From contig NC_061865.1 in the NCBI RefSeq assembly GCF_907164915.1, positions 56,564,587-56,628,586 on the forward strand: a DNA stretch of 64,000 nt. Reading direction: 5' to 3'. Position numbers and translations under genes: made by a program. Under the pieces are notes generated by a model, which was not told the DNA's origin, did no database searches, and saw only the letters and a list, made by a program, of their open reading frames with translations. Shown here piece by piece: positions 19,943-32,100 of this stretch. Positions within the stretch are counted from its first letter, which is position 1; the number at the start of each line of letters is the position of its first letter. This DNA comes from Impatiens glandulifera (taxonomy: Eukaryota; Streptophyta; Magnoliopsida; Ericales; Balsaminaceae).

Positions 19943-20429
19943 CAATTGCGTACCACCGGAAAATATTCACAAATCATTCAGAATATACAAAAACTATACA
20001 TTTAGCAGATCTCACAGCATTTCAAACCAAAACTATAGAACTCACTAAAGCCTAAAGCCTAAAACCCTAAAACATTTCATACTCAACATGCAAAGAGAGA
20101 GAGGAGCAGTCGAACTAACCTGAATGCGATGGGCGAACGTCGGGGAGACGGGCTCGCGGGGGCTTGGCGATCGTCGGGTAATTAGGCTCGAGTGTGAAGC
20201 GTCCGGTTTGACAATCGTCAGGTAGTCGGGGGAGTCGACGATTGTCGAGGGAGAGTGGGTTGCGGGGAAGAGAGAAAGGAAAGTGTGAAATGGGGGGAAA
20301 AGAAAAAAAAAAGTTAGTTAGGGTAAAAGTGTTCAAATTTTTTTTAAAAAAATTAAATATAAAAATTGAAAATTTGGAAATTATTTTTGGAAATAACCCT
20401 GTTTGAGGGTCATTTCATCAAATTCCCCT

Positions 20430-21590
20430 TCATAGGCAGAGACTCATTCCAAGGCAACTCATTATAATATTTTTAACTAAGAAAAAACCTTTTTTTTTAT
20501 TACTAAAAGCTTAGCTTATTTTTATTTTTGTAAATTATGAAATTATTTGTTATCTACATTTAAATTATGATAATTAGGCTATGTATTAAACATATACAAG
20601 GGCTTTTTTTAAAAAAAATAAAATTTGGGAGACTTGAGGCAGCCAAGGACCTCTGTTTATTATTAAATTAGGATAACTATTCAATTATCACTCAAATTAT
20701 TAAATTATTTTATAACATTTTAAAATATTAAAAATTAATATATTTTAATCATATAATTCAAATTTATAACACTATTGGAACCCAACGGTGGATTTGATTT
20801 TGCATTTGTTGTGTCATGGGTGATTCGTAGGATAAGTCAAGGAGTGGCAGAGTTGGTCATGAATTAGGCCGACAATGATATTTAATTTTCTGGATCATGT
20901 TATCTTGTTTGTTTTTTCTATGTAGGTTTGTAAAACAAATTAATATTTTTTTTTATACATATTCAAGAATAAGACAAACTTCTACGAATAAAAAAATTCA
21001 TCAAAACAGATTACAATAAAAAATATGTTTTAAATAAAATGTCAAATGAATAAAATAAAATAAAAGTAATTTTAACTTTTTATAGATAATTTAAATAGAG
21101 TAAGGATAAGCAAGAGTTTGTCCTAATTAATTATGTCGGGAATGATATAAAAGTTTATATCACGGGCCTTGTTCAAATAAAGAATTTTTAAAACACTTTA
21201 GTTATTTGTAAATATTAATGGTTGATGAATACGAGGAATTAGAAATATTTTTGAGTAAAAAAATTTAAAAGAATTTAAAATATAAAATATTTTAGTATTC
21301 TGTTAAATTATATGTTAAAGTAAATAATTAATAAAAATATATTTATTAGAATTAAATTATTCAAATAACCAAACCCAGAATGATAAGACATTTTGTATCT
21401 CAAATCTTTGAATGTATGAAAATATGGCTTCTGCCTATATATATTAAGAAATAATAATATTCTAAAAATATTCATAAGAAATAACATATATTTTTCTTAA
21501 AATAATTGACGTTACTTATATTATTTTTCCCTAAACCATAAAAACTTAATCACAACAATGGTAAACCATTCTATTGACTTTTCATTCCAT
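20430..21590. other. AT-rich intergenic DNA
   Basis: No gene. A less AT-rich stretch at about 20780-20880 could be a degraded transposon piece but has no recognisable protein. Confidence 0.45.
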
Positions 21591-21599
21591 AAAACTGGA

Positions 21600-22215
21600 A
21601 GAATGAAATATCATTCTAGTTATAATGTGAGAGATAATTTTTCCCTTTAATTTACCTTCTACTTGTACATTTTTTTTATAGTGATATTAAGAAATTTAGG
21701 AGAAAAGCTAAAAAAAAAAAAAAACTTAAAGATAACTTAAAAACAAGACACAAACAATCAAATATTTTTTTAACATTTCTACTAAAGTTCTTTATGTATA
21801 GTTTTAACACTTGCTAATTCACTTGAAAACATTTTATATTTTTCTGGGTCCGAACCCGTTAGGCGACAAGTTTACGCATAATAAAATGGTTAAGTGAACT
21901 CGAACTATGTGTTTAATCTTCTTGTTGTCACATTTTTACCCCACCAAGGTAGTTCAGTGATAAAAGTCGGTTTAAAAAGACTAAAATGTCACAAATACAA
22001 TTTCATCTAAAAGCGCTTTGAGTTTAAATAAGGGGTCATGATTGTGAGTATCATTCTAATTTTCCTTCAATTCCAAAAAGAATATCAAATATTTAATTTC
22101 ATTCATTTGAACCAAATAAAATGAAACCATATCCAATTCCAATCCTTTATCAAAACAAAATTAAACTAGGTCATCAACAAATGAGATATTCATTTGTGAT
22201 GGTAAATGTAATGTT
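21600..22215 (+). repeat. Dispersed repeat, copy 1, interrupted by an insertion
   Basis: Phrases TATCATTCTAGTTATAATGT, TACTTGTACATTTTTTTTAT and GATATTAAGAAATTTAGGAG match the copies at about 24485-24800 and 24872-25015. Compared with the 24.5 kb copy, this one is split: AACATTTTATATTT ends at about 21842 and the sequence resumes with CTTTATCAAAACAAAATTAA at about 22145. The ~300-bp insert contains AAGGTAGTTCAGTGATAAAAG, a possible Pol III A box, so it may be a SINE. Confidence 0.6.
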
Positions 22216-22855
22216 GAGATCCTTTGCTACCGAATAAAAAAAAATGGGGAGCAGATAAAAAACGGTAGCAAACGATATGCTCTCGTAAAGGTAAACGTCC
22301 GAAAAATCTTATTTTTGTGTTGGTGTGCGTGGACAATTTTTTAAAAGTAAAAATAATTAATTAATTTAATGCTAACCATTTATTTTGTAATATAATCGAA
22401 ATTTCATAACTATTTTTTCGATTTTTTAAAAGAGATAGAGACTCTATTGATATATTTGATTAAAAAACATTAATTTAAATTTATTTTTAAATAGCTGTTA
22501 TTTTATTTTTAGAGTCACTATTTAATTTTGAAAAATTAAAAAATAGTTTATGTGTACCAACATAATTTTAGAGATTCTTTTGAGTTCGATTTTTAATGAC
22601 ACTCGAATAAAGGTCATTTGTGCCCGATAAAAAAAATGAGATATTTACATTTTATTTTTCCAAATTTTATATATGTATATAGATTTGACATTTTAAAATT
22701 TAAAATATTAAATAAATGTTATTGCGGTCGAAAATAACGGAGAATGATACATGAAAAATATTAATTAAAAAAAAAGTTAGATTTAAATGTTAAAAACACA
22801 TATAAAATTAAAATATTGAAAGCAAACAAGCCTAAGGGCCATTGAATCGGGTGTG
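22216..22855. other. AT-rich intergenic DNA
   Basis: No gene or clear repeat seen. Confidence 0.4.
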
Positions 22856-23600
22856 AGATGGACCAATGTTTGAGGGAAGCGGTTCGAGAGCGAGCTGGAC
22901 CGGACCGAACACGGGCCGAAGTCAAGGTGGTTCAGTCGTTGGTCAACGTAGGGCGAGACACGAGTGACTCGAACACGGGAGGCGGGATTTGGCTGAAGTC
23001 AATGTGGTTCAGTCGTTGGTCAACGCAGTGCGAGACACGAGTGAATGGAGTAAAATGGAGAACACTCCTAAACTTTTGAATAAATTAGTGCAAATTTCTA
23101 AAAATTGGAATATTTATTGGCCGATTACAGGGAAATTGATTGATGATGTCTTGCTTGGTTGTTCCTTTTCGTCTTGGCCCAGGGATTCATTTTATAGCCA
23201 ATTGAAGTTGGTTGATGTTCTAAGTCGGTTGATGACCTAAGTCGGCTGAATTCTGGACAAAAGCCATTAATTGCGTCAAGTTGCTCAACCAAATTCAACC
23301 CGTTTAGGCAATCTTTCGACTTATGATTATATGCAAAATGATCACACAACTACTGTGATCATTTTTTTTTGAACTTTTTATTTGGGTCGAGTTTAGATGA
23401 AGATGAGGATTGGCCGATTTCCTTATCCTTGTCGCGAGGTCACTTGGTCGCTCCGTTATCGATTTGTCCGCATTCTGTCTGATTTGGGCAATGCATGCCT
23501 TGGTCATTAGCTTGGGTGTTAGCCCCCTTGGCGCGATTTGATTGGCCCATGCGTGTTAGTCCATGTTTTATTTGGGTTCCCGTTGGGCCATTTGCCATTT
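22856..23600. other. GC-richer island, probable transposon remnant
   Basis: Base composition changes abruptly from the AT-rich flanks. It contains a 77-bp-period duplication (copies from 22918 and 22995, each with GTGGTTCAGTCGTTGGTCAA and CGAGACACGAGTGA). Several short frames exist but none shows reverse transcriptase, integrase or other recognised motifs. Possibly an LTR-retroelement relic. Confidence 0.45.
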
Positions 23601-24100
23601 TTTTTTATTTATTTGCGAAAATACACAAAATTAAATAATAGACATCAAATTTATTTTTGTCTATTTGTATTTTAGAGTTTTATTTTAAATTATTTTGAGA
23701 TTTAAATTGTTAAAACATCTCCTTTAAATAAATATTTAATATATTTTTGACCTTTAATTCAATTATTTTGGGATAAATTAATACGATATTTTTTCTAAAT
23801 AATTAGTTAATTTATTTTTGGCCTTTAATTTAATTATTTTGGGATAAATGGATACAACATTTTTCATAAATAATTATTTAAATTGTTTTTTTCCTTTAAT
23901 TTAATTATTTTAAAATAAAGAATATATTATTTTTCCTAAATAATCATTTCATTTATTTTAAATCTTGAATGAGTCTAATTTGATAAATTGGTTGAGTAAA
24001 ATTTCATGTTTATAGTAACTTCAATTCTTTCATAGACATCACATGTTTCCTACATTTCATATCTAATAATTTAATCACAACTATGATAAGACATTTCATC
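23601..24100. repeat. Diverged ~110-bp tandem repeats, AT-rich
   Basis: The phrase TTTAATT(C/T)AATTATTTTGGGATAAAT occurs at about 23754 and 23826, with a third diverged form (TTTAATTTAATTATTTTAAAATAAA) at about 23898, each followed by ATTT(T/A)TC(T/A)TAAATAAT. That gives three units of about 70 bp. Confidence 0.6.
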
Positions 24101-24102
24101 CA

Positions 24103-24478
24103 GGAAAATTTGACCAAATGACCCTAAAAAGTATTTTAAATGCGTTTAAATGCTCTGGTGAATTTAATTGCGAAAATGGCCACTTCAAAATATTCTGAAG
24201 AAATTACTTCGCCGCATAATGTGAAGTGCATGATTGTCACGCGAAAGGAAAACTTGTGAAATTACCTCCGTTGCATAACGCGAATGGCACGATTGTCACG
24301 CGAAGGGCATGATCATTCTGAACTTTTCACAGATTTTTCCTTCATAAGACGATATTGCCCTTCGCGTTGCGCGGCAGAATAATTTTGTTAGAATATTTTG
24401 AAGTGGTCATTTACATAATTAAATTTATCAGCGCATTTAATGGCCTTTTTAGGGTTATTTCGTCCAATTTCTCGACTA
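24103..24478. mobile_element. 376-bp MITE with imperfect TIRs, related to the MULE ends
   Basis: The left arm reads GGAAAATTTGACCAAATGACCCTAAAAA, then AATTGCGAAAATGGCCACTTCAAAATATTCTGA. The inverted right arm reads GAGAAATTGGACGAAATAACCCTAAAAA, then AATTATGTAAATGACCACTTCAAAATATTCTAA. Arms pair over about 110 bp. The centre is CG-rich with repeated GCATAACGCGAATGGCACGA- and GATTGTCACGCGAA-like units. No coding capacity. I found no clean target-site duplication. Confidence 0.75.
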
Positions 24479-24484
24479 AAAAAA

Positions 24485-24835
24485 TGAGATATCATTTTTA
24501 GTTATTGTGTGAGAGATCATTTCTTTTTTCCAATTCTCCTCTTCTTGTACATTTTTGTTCTATAATAATATTAAGAAATTTAGGAGAAAAAACTAAAAGA
24601 ATCTAAAAATAACTAATTATAAAGTGAGACTAAGACACAAATAATTAAATAATTTTCAAGATTTCTACTAAAACTCTTTATGAATGGTTTAAGCACCCAT
24701 CAATTCCCCTAAAACATCTTATATTAAATTTTATTCCTTCATCAAAACAAAATTAAACTAAGTAAAAACAAATGAACAAATGATAAATTCATTCGTGACG
24801 GTAACTTCAATTCTTTCGAAGATAGGATATGTGTC
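24485..24835 (+). repeat. Dispersed repeat, copy 2 (uninterrupted)
   Basis: The most complete copy of the 21.6 kb family: TTCTTGTACATTTTTGTTCT, ATATTAAGAAATTTAGGAGA, CTTTATGAATGGTTTAAGCA and TTCATCAAAACAAAATTAAA occur in order, ending near GTAACTTCAATTCTTTCGAAG. That last phrase also occurs at about 24015. Confidence 0.65.
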
Positions 24836-24871
24836 AATCTATTTTGTTAATTCGTAACGCAACAAAAAAAA

Positions 24872-25015
24872 AATATATCATTCTAATTACAGTGTGAGAT
24901 AAATTACTTAGTGTAATTTACCTTTTTCTCGTATATATTTTTTCTTTTTATATCGATATTAAAAAATTTAGGAGAAAAAAGAAAAAAATCTAAAATAATA
25001 CCTAAAATAAATTAT
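24872..25015 (+). repeat. Dispersed repeat, copy 3 (partial)
   Basis: ATATCATTCTAATTACAGTGTGAGA and ATATCGATATTAAAAAATTTAGGAGAAAA follow copies 1 and 2, then diverge before the MBD gene leader. Confidence 0.6.
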
Positions 25016-25199
25016 AAGAAACACCCTGGTTAATATTTAGAGTTTGTTTGACGTTGAATTATTTAAATTATTTATTAATTTTTAAAATTAAATTATTTGG
25101 ATTTTATTGAGTTAAGATTTAAATTTTATAATAAAATAATTAATTTCATACATTAAAAAAATGAAAAAAACATCCTCAAATTTATGCCAAAACAAAGCC

Positions 25200-26504
25200 G
25201 GCCAGTCTCTCTCTCTCTCTAAGCTCTTTCTTCCCCTACCTGTTCTTCTTGAAGAACTAAAACCTGTGAATTTAGAGAGATAAATCAATCATTTATCAAC
25301 TCAATAATCGAATCGATTATCTGAAATCTGAACATTGTGATCGATAACTCTTCTTCGTCTTAAGTTTAGCGGCGGGCAATGATCTTCAGCTCAGATCTCT
25401 GATCCTGGTAATTTCTCGACCGAAAAACCTATCCATCTACACTTGTACTTTCCACAACATGCATATTATACAGGATTAGATCGGCCTTCTCCAATTCCAT
25501 GAATCTATGTCGCGGCTGTCGGTTCTCTTGGTTTGTATATTGATTTCATTTTCTGGGTACTAGTTGATTCTGGATTCATTTTTATCATTTGGGTAGCTTT
25601 GTTCCTTTAAATGTTTCGATTTTGACAGTGATTTCATCAATTTAGGTTGAATTTGGTGCTATGTATGAATGGGTGTTTCGTATTTTGATGGTTCAGTTTT
25701 GCTATTTATTACTGTTTATTTTTATTGAACTTGAATCGAACAGTTGTTTAGACTATGATTCTTTACCTAACATAAGTATATCTCCATTTGAACTGTTTGG
25801 AATCTAGGTTCTTGTCAATGCTGTTCTGAATTTCCAACACCCAATTCTCAGTTATCAATTGTTCTTTCTCATAGTTATGCATGAGAAGGAAATAAAACTT
25901 TTAGTGGTCAAGTGTCTTCAAAAACCCTCTTTCGATGATGTGAATCGCCACAACCATTTGTTGGAATCTCTAGCCTTTTCGAAACATGCTCGAGCTCAAA
26001 ATTGAGTCTAGCTATTCCATTTTAAAAGGCATAAGCTTTCTCCATTACTCTATACGAAACTTGGATATTTCTTATATTAGTCCAATCCTGAATTTGGACA
26101 GGTAATTACTACCCTAGTAAAGTAATTACTATCATAATAAATACTATCCTAATCACTAATTAACATAAATAACAACAATTAAATGAAATTAGTCATTCAA
26201 AACCTCAGATTAGTGCAAACTCGTAGAAATTTTAAGATGTAATTGGTGGGTTGTGTCTTGCTTAGTTAATAACCTCTCTTTGTGTTTTGTACTAATCATC
26301 AGTTTGTGCATTTGTTTTTTATAAATATAATGGGATTACATGGTTTTCATGTTTCTGAAAGTAATTTACTTGTAATTTGTGTTTCTGTATCGGAATTCAG
26401 ATGAGAAACAACCAATAAATCTCTGATTGAATATTCATATTTACCTTTTTGAAGTTAACAGGGTTGCTTTTTACTGTACTGTCAGGTGAATAACACATAC
26501 AATT
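25200..26504 (+). promoter_or_regulatory. 5' leader and 5'-UTR intron of the MBD gene
   Basis: A CT-rich tract (about 25207-25222) precedes a leader whose splice donor is at 25408 (CCTG|GTAATT); the acceptor is at 26485 (CTGTCAG). The ~1.1-kb intron lies entirely before the start codon. CT-rich leaders and long 5'-UTR introns are common in plant housekeeping genes. The transcription start is not determined. Confidence 0.6.
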
Positions 26505-28237
26505 ATGTCATCCAATCCAATAGAAACTACTCCTGCTGTCGAAAGGGAAGAAGATGGAACAAACAACATCTCTTCTGTTATTAACTCTGATACTCCTCCT
26601 CTAGAGGATCACAATGACGAGTTTGAAGATCATCAAAACTCTACTGAAGATGCGCACAAGCAATTGGTGGTTTATGACTCTACTATGAATACTGACCCTA
26701 TTAATTTCCATCTTGCAAATGCTGAAAGAAAATCGTTCCCAAATCAGTCTTCTAGAGTATTGCCAGCTGTGGGTGCTTTTACAGTCCAATGTGCTAACTG
26801 TTTCAAATGGAGGCTCATCCCAACTAAGAAAAAGTATGAGGAAATACGTGCATTTATTATGGAACGACCTTTTATCTGTGAAGCTGCTTGTGAGTGGCGG
26901 CCTGAAATATCTTGTGAAGATCCACCTGATATTACTCCTGACGGTAGTAGGGTCTGGGCAATTGATAAGCCTAGTATTGCTCAGCCTCCTCCTGGATGGC
27001 AACGGCTTCTGAGGATCAGAGGTGAAGGTGGATCCAAGTTTGCAGATGTGTAAGCTTCTAAATTCAGTTTTTTAATCTTATATGTTTATTGATAAAACTG
27101 AAAGTTAAAGGATTGAATGCTGAAAGAAACAAATGAAAATATTGGTATTTTAAGTATTTCAATACTTAAGTTGTTTTGATAAAATGTAGAACTAATGTTG
27201 AAAAATTACTTAAAGAGCATAATTTGATTATCCCACTTTCAATGCCTTTAAGTTAAAGGGAAGGTCATGATTGTGAGGTGTCAGACTAGCTTTTTATATA
27301 ATAAAAAGGAACATAATTTTGATTAGTTTAGATGGGTTAAAGTCAACTTTGTGCACTCTTATTATATTATCAGTTAAATCATATGTAGCTTTTTGAATTA
27401 GGCTTGATTCTACAGGTTTTTAGTTTAATTTGATAGTTCGTTTTTTCAAATAATTCATTCGAATATTGATTTAGATGAATAATGTTTTAAAATATACCTT
27501 AATTATATATTTGTTCCTAAAAAATTAATGAATCCATCGTTATGTTATGTCTTGTGGTTTCAGGTACTATGCGGCACCATCAGGCAAGAGAATGCGGTCA
27601 ATGGTTGAAGTTCAAAGGTGCATTTTCTAGTCCTTGAAGTGTGAATTTTCTTGTGTTATATGGATATCGATTAATTTCCAACATTATGATATTTAAAAAA
27701 ACTATAATTGTTGGAAAATTCACTTGTTTCTGAACATCCATCCAGGTTCTTGCTGGAACATCCTGAATATGTTGAAGCTGGGGTGAAACTGTCACAATTC
27801 TCATTTCAAGTACCAAGACCATTGCAGGAAAATTATGTGAGAAAGCGCCCTGCTCGATTGAGTGCTCCAATAGATGAATCTTCAAATGGTAAGTAAATAT
27901 CTATTTTTTTAGTAAATTACAGTCAGTATTGTGAATCTAGATAACACTTAACCACTTAATTTATTTTCTATAACATTTAATCTAAATTAACTTCAAACAA
28001 TTTACATTTTCATCAAAATCTACATTAAACTGACTCTTATGTATACATGTTGCAGCTAAACCCTTAGCCCTGTTGGGCCCAAACGAGGATACTCAGGAAA
28101 ATGAGAATGGTAGATTGCCTGAGCAAGGAGTTTCGAATAAGAAAGCAAAGACATCTTCATCTAGGCATAACAATGGAAGTGTTTATGATCATCTGAAGAA
28201 TTTCGGAACTCCCGAATGGAGAAATGGTACTTTCTGA
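26505..28237 (+). CDS. MBD2: Methyl-CpG-binding-domain protein with CW zinc finger (MBD2-like), 307 aa
   Basis: Exons 26505-27049, 27564-27617, 27746-27888 and 28056-28237 join in frame (924 nt). The acidic, disordered N-terminus (about 1-90) is followed by a CW-type zinc finger from C96 (CANCFKWRLIP; further Cys in FICEAACEWRP). The MBD follows (PPPGWQRLLRIRGEGGSKFA, then DVYYAAPSGKRMRSMVEVQR, FLLEHPEYV). The C-terminal tail has a basic patch (NKKAKTSSSRHNN) and DHLKNFGTPEWRNGTF. This CW-MBD order is known for the plant MBD1/2/4/12 group; CW domains read histone H3 lysine methylation. Plant MBD2-type domains are thought to bind methyl-CpG poorly, so the exact role is uncertain. Nuclear chromatin factor by family. 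Confidence 0.93.
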
Positions 28238-28239
28238 TC

Positions 28240-29170
28240 CATCATCCATCGCTCTTAGTTGTTGACATGCCCCTTATTTTGTTTTTTTTTGGATAATTCA
28301 ATCTGCCAGATATATACTGTGTATGTGTTGTAGTGATGATATCTTTATGTTGAGCTATAATGAAGTAGAAGTGAAGATGATGATGTTGTATCTGACTGTT
28401 ATGTATAAAAAGGAAACTTATCTTTTTTGGTTTATTTCATGTGATTCTTCTTCTATACTTGAATATTATTTTTTATTTCACTTATATTGAAAACATATAC
28501 TAATTAGTAAAAGTAATCTAATGTGTTTGGTTGTGAAGACTCATCATAGCTTAGTAGTAGAGTTTAGAAATTTATGTCCTCAAATAATGAGTTCGAACCT
28601 TCACACTCAGATCATTTAGAAAAGAATTGTCCAATCTGGTTTAAACCTTATTAGTGTTTTTTTTATCTCCATTTTAGGATGCCCGGGAGATGGTCACCCT
28701 AGGCGGGAGATGGTCACCCTAGGCGGGTTCATAAATTTCTTTAAAAACAATGATTCTCTAACATGATTAAGACATAATTTCATCTTTTTTAGATCAAACC
28801 CCATTAAGTGTATTAGATTACTAACATAGCTAAGAATTAATTAAAGAAATAAGAATTTGAGGATCTTGCTAGAGTGTTGGATAACAAATTATAATATACA
28901 AAGTCCAAAATCTTAACATGTACATTTAATTTAGCCATCCTTAACTAAATCAAGAAAGCCATCCTTGTCCTATACATATTTTGAAGAGAAAAAAAAAATA
29001 CCAACTTGGCCATTTTCCAAGCATGCAAAAAATCTACACTTTGAAACAATATTCAAAGTCAAAGATTTAGTAAGGGACATGAAACAAAACAAAAAACCAC
29101 AAAGATGTTGCTTATTGAAAAAGCTCATCCTTGCTAGTTGAAAGTAAACTAACCCGAACTTCTCGATGAG
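28240..29170. other. Intergenic DNA with SINE-like unit and small duplication
   Basis: At about 28545-28740 a tRNA-like pattern occurs: AGCTTAGTAGTAGAGTTTAG (A-box-like) and GAGTTCGAACCTTC (B-box-like), ending in an exact 20-bp tandem duplication. The remainder is the 3' flanks of the converging MBD and receptor-kinase genes. Confidence 0.5.
28684..28723. repeat. Exact 20-bp tandem duplication
   Basis: CGGGAGATGGTCACCCTAGG occurs twice head to tail, near the end of the SINE-like unit. Confidence 0.95.
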
Positions 29171-29171
29171 A

Positions 29172-32100
29172 TTACTCGTCAAGATTGTCCCTCTCTTTTA
29201 TCATCTCAATCCTCTCCAGTGTCTCCTTCATGTTATATCTCTTTTCCAATTTTGTCTCGGCGCATGCTAACCCTATTTGTAACAACTTGATTATCTCTCC
29301 TTCGCTACCCTTTGTGTCCCCCATATCCTTATCGAACACATCCTCAGTCAACTCATCGGGGGACACTGACTGGACCCATGACAATAAGTCAGAGTCAATT
29401 GACTTACCTTGTTGCCACCAACTCGTGGGGAACTTTCCTGTCAAGATTTCTAGGATTAAAATTCCGAAGCTCCATACGTCAGTTTTCTTGGTGATGCGAT
29501 GGTTTTGTTTGTATTCGGGTGACTTATAGGAGATCATAATACTTTCGGCGTGTTCGGGATTCACAACTGGGGCTAGACCGTAGTCCATTAGAATAGGCTC
29601 CATGGATTTGTTGAGGAGAACGTTTGAAGACTTGAGATGGCCGTGAGGGGCCATTATGCCGGGGAGCTCGTTGTAAAGGCATTGAAGACCCCTTGCCACT
29701 CCCTTGATGATTTTCAATCGGATTGGCCAATCGAGGGCTGGGCCGTGAGATCGAGATCGATTTCCTGCAATTAACAAAATTAATTGAGTTAAAATATGAA
29801 AAACAAATCAATTTTAAAAAATATATATGAAATTAATCAAAAAAAATATACAATAGTTAAAATCATAATTTGTTTATTAATAAAAAAAATTGTAACAAAT
29901 GATTAATTTATGGGTGGTTGTTAATTGAGTTCGGTTGGTTTTTTAAATAAATTTAAATTAATCCTATTACGACAAACACTTCGATTCCGCCCTACTTCAA
30001 TTAAAGCTAACCCTAATATATATATATAAATAATAATTCTAACATGTTTTAAACTATTTTTAAAAAATTAATTAAATAAAATTGAGTGTAAAAAAACTTT
30101 AATATAATAACAATTTTAAATAAATTTATTTATTAAATAAAGACATAAAATATAAGTTTAAAAATTTGTAAAAAAATCCAAAATTATAATATTAATTATT
30201 ACATTTCGAGATCATACATCGAAACTTAATAGGTTGATTATACTCAATCAAGATCATCTATATTCAGTCTTATAATCGAACTCATTAGATCTAATATTCA
30301 ATTATTTTATGCGGGTTATACTCAATTCAGATCTTATATCTTATATTCTACTTTGGCTCCCCGGTCATAAGAAAATACTATTCAAAGAAAATTGTACTAT
30401 AGAAACTAACTAATAATTTATTTTGGAAATCCAAATTAATAAAGAAAAACTAGAATAATTCAAAATGAACCCATTTATTCATTAGCTATATACTAACTAA
30501 TCATTTCATCACAAACCTAAAAATCAAAACTTTAAAACAAAAAACAAAGACAGAGAGACAAAGAGAAGTAAATCATACCATGAAGATGAACAGACAAGCA
30601 GACATTAGGAACAAACTCAGTAAGCAATAGCTTTTCCTCTTCCATATAACAATAAGCCACAATAGGAAGTAAATTCCCATTTTTCAATTTCCCCAATCTA
30701 CTCATATGTTCTTGAAACTCTTCTTTTCCAACATTATTCATTTCCTTAAATCTCTTCACAACCATCTTTTTCCCATTAACCAACACTGTTTTATAAGACG
30801 CCCCAAATAACCCACTTCCCAAAATCTCAGCTGATCCTCCTAATAAGTCCATAAGTTCGAATTTGTCTTTTTCATTGTCTTTTAAGAATTTCAACTTAGG
30901 TTCGTTAATGTTCTTTTTTTTGTTTGAAGATCCGCCGGATGAATTGGCTAATGATTCTAAGTCTTTGCCTGTTGCGTCGCCGGAATATTCTAGGTTTGAT
31001 TTTCTGTTAATTCGCCGGACGATTAAGATGGTGACGAGGACGACGGCGATGAACGCCGTTGAGAGGACGACGGCGACTATTATCAGTGTTTGTTGAGAGA
31101 GGTTTTTGGAAGATGAACATGATGATAATGGCTGTCCGCATAGGTATACATTTCCTGTCATTTTAGATATTATTATTGTTGGAAATTAAATTTATAACAT
31201 GGGTTTGTTTACATAAAGTTAGAACATTTTGAAAATTTTATGGATCAAAATATTTAAATCTTTTTATAAAAAAAATATTCTAAATAAGTTTATTCAAATA
31301 AAGACATTAGTGAATGTAATTGCATGGTATAATATTTTAGCTTTCAACATTAAAAATAAAATATTTATTCAAATAAATCTCATCTCCAAAAGTGAATATC
31401 ATAACTTAAAAAAAAAAATAGAGATTTACAAATAAATATTTATATATATTAACACATGGATTTGAATAATTTTGAAATTTTTTTTTGATTTTTTTTTTCA
31501 AAACTAATATTTGTATTCTTATTTGACTCAATTGTTATATTGGGATTTCGTATTAGGAGCTAATTATTAATTGATTTTTAATTTTTATTAATTCATAATT
31601 TGAAGTTTATTATTGTTAAAGTTATACAAAATTATGTTTTGTCTTAGCTGTTTTAAACGTGTTAACTTATTATTTATGTGATATTTATAAATAAATAAAT
31701 TAAAAGATAAATGTTACTAATTTAAATAACGAATTTCAACGAATTTATAGTTTTTTCGTCGCGAATTTCAGAGAATCAGTAATAAACCATTAATTCGTTG
31801 AAATTCGGTAGTTAAATTAATCTTTTATTTATTTAATTATAAATATTGCGTATATAATAAGTAACAACGTTTGAACCTAGTTTTTATATAATTTTACCAA
31901 TCAATAACTTCAAATTACGAGGTTTGAAAAATAGATCCGAAATCACAATTAACCCTAATAAGGAACCCTAATTTGATAACTCGTCTTAACAAAATTATAA
32001 ATATTAATTTTAAAAAATAAATAAAAATAAACAATATAAGAGAACTTTGCATGATTGATCTATCCTTGTCAAATAATTTGTTTAGATAGAGTGTTTGAAT

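Larger units (their letters stand above)
17777..20428. mobile_element. Probable second MULE-like element enclosing a PPR fragment and tRNA-Phe
   Basis: The left end reads GAAAATTTGATCAAATGACTCTC. The right end inverted reads GGGGAATTTGATGAAATGACCCTC, close to the termini of the 12.7-16.5 kb MULE. Similarity continues inward: CTAAAATTTCAGTTTTTATATTTGA on the left against CCAAATTTTCAATTTTTATATTTAA on the inverted right. Subterminal CACGACCCACGCAC-type repeats occur at both sides (about 18097-18140 and 19834-19942). I could not find a clean 9-bp duplication, so boundaries are approximate and the block could be two independent pieces. Confidence 0.55.

Noticed and set aside
19821..20055. Proline/histidine-rich plus-strand ORFs
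   Set aside because: Produced by the C-rich tandem repeats; two overlapping frames give equally long artefacts.
17777..20428. A 9-bp target-site duplication for the second element
   Set aside because: Flanks CTTTCTATG and CTTCATAGG are vaguely alike but do not match, so I do not claim a duplication.
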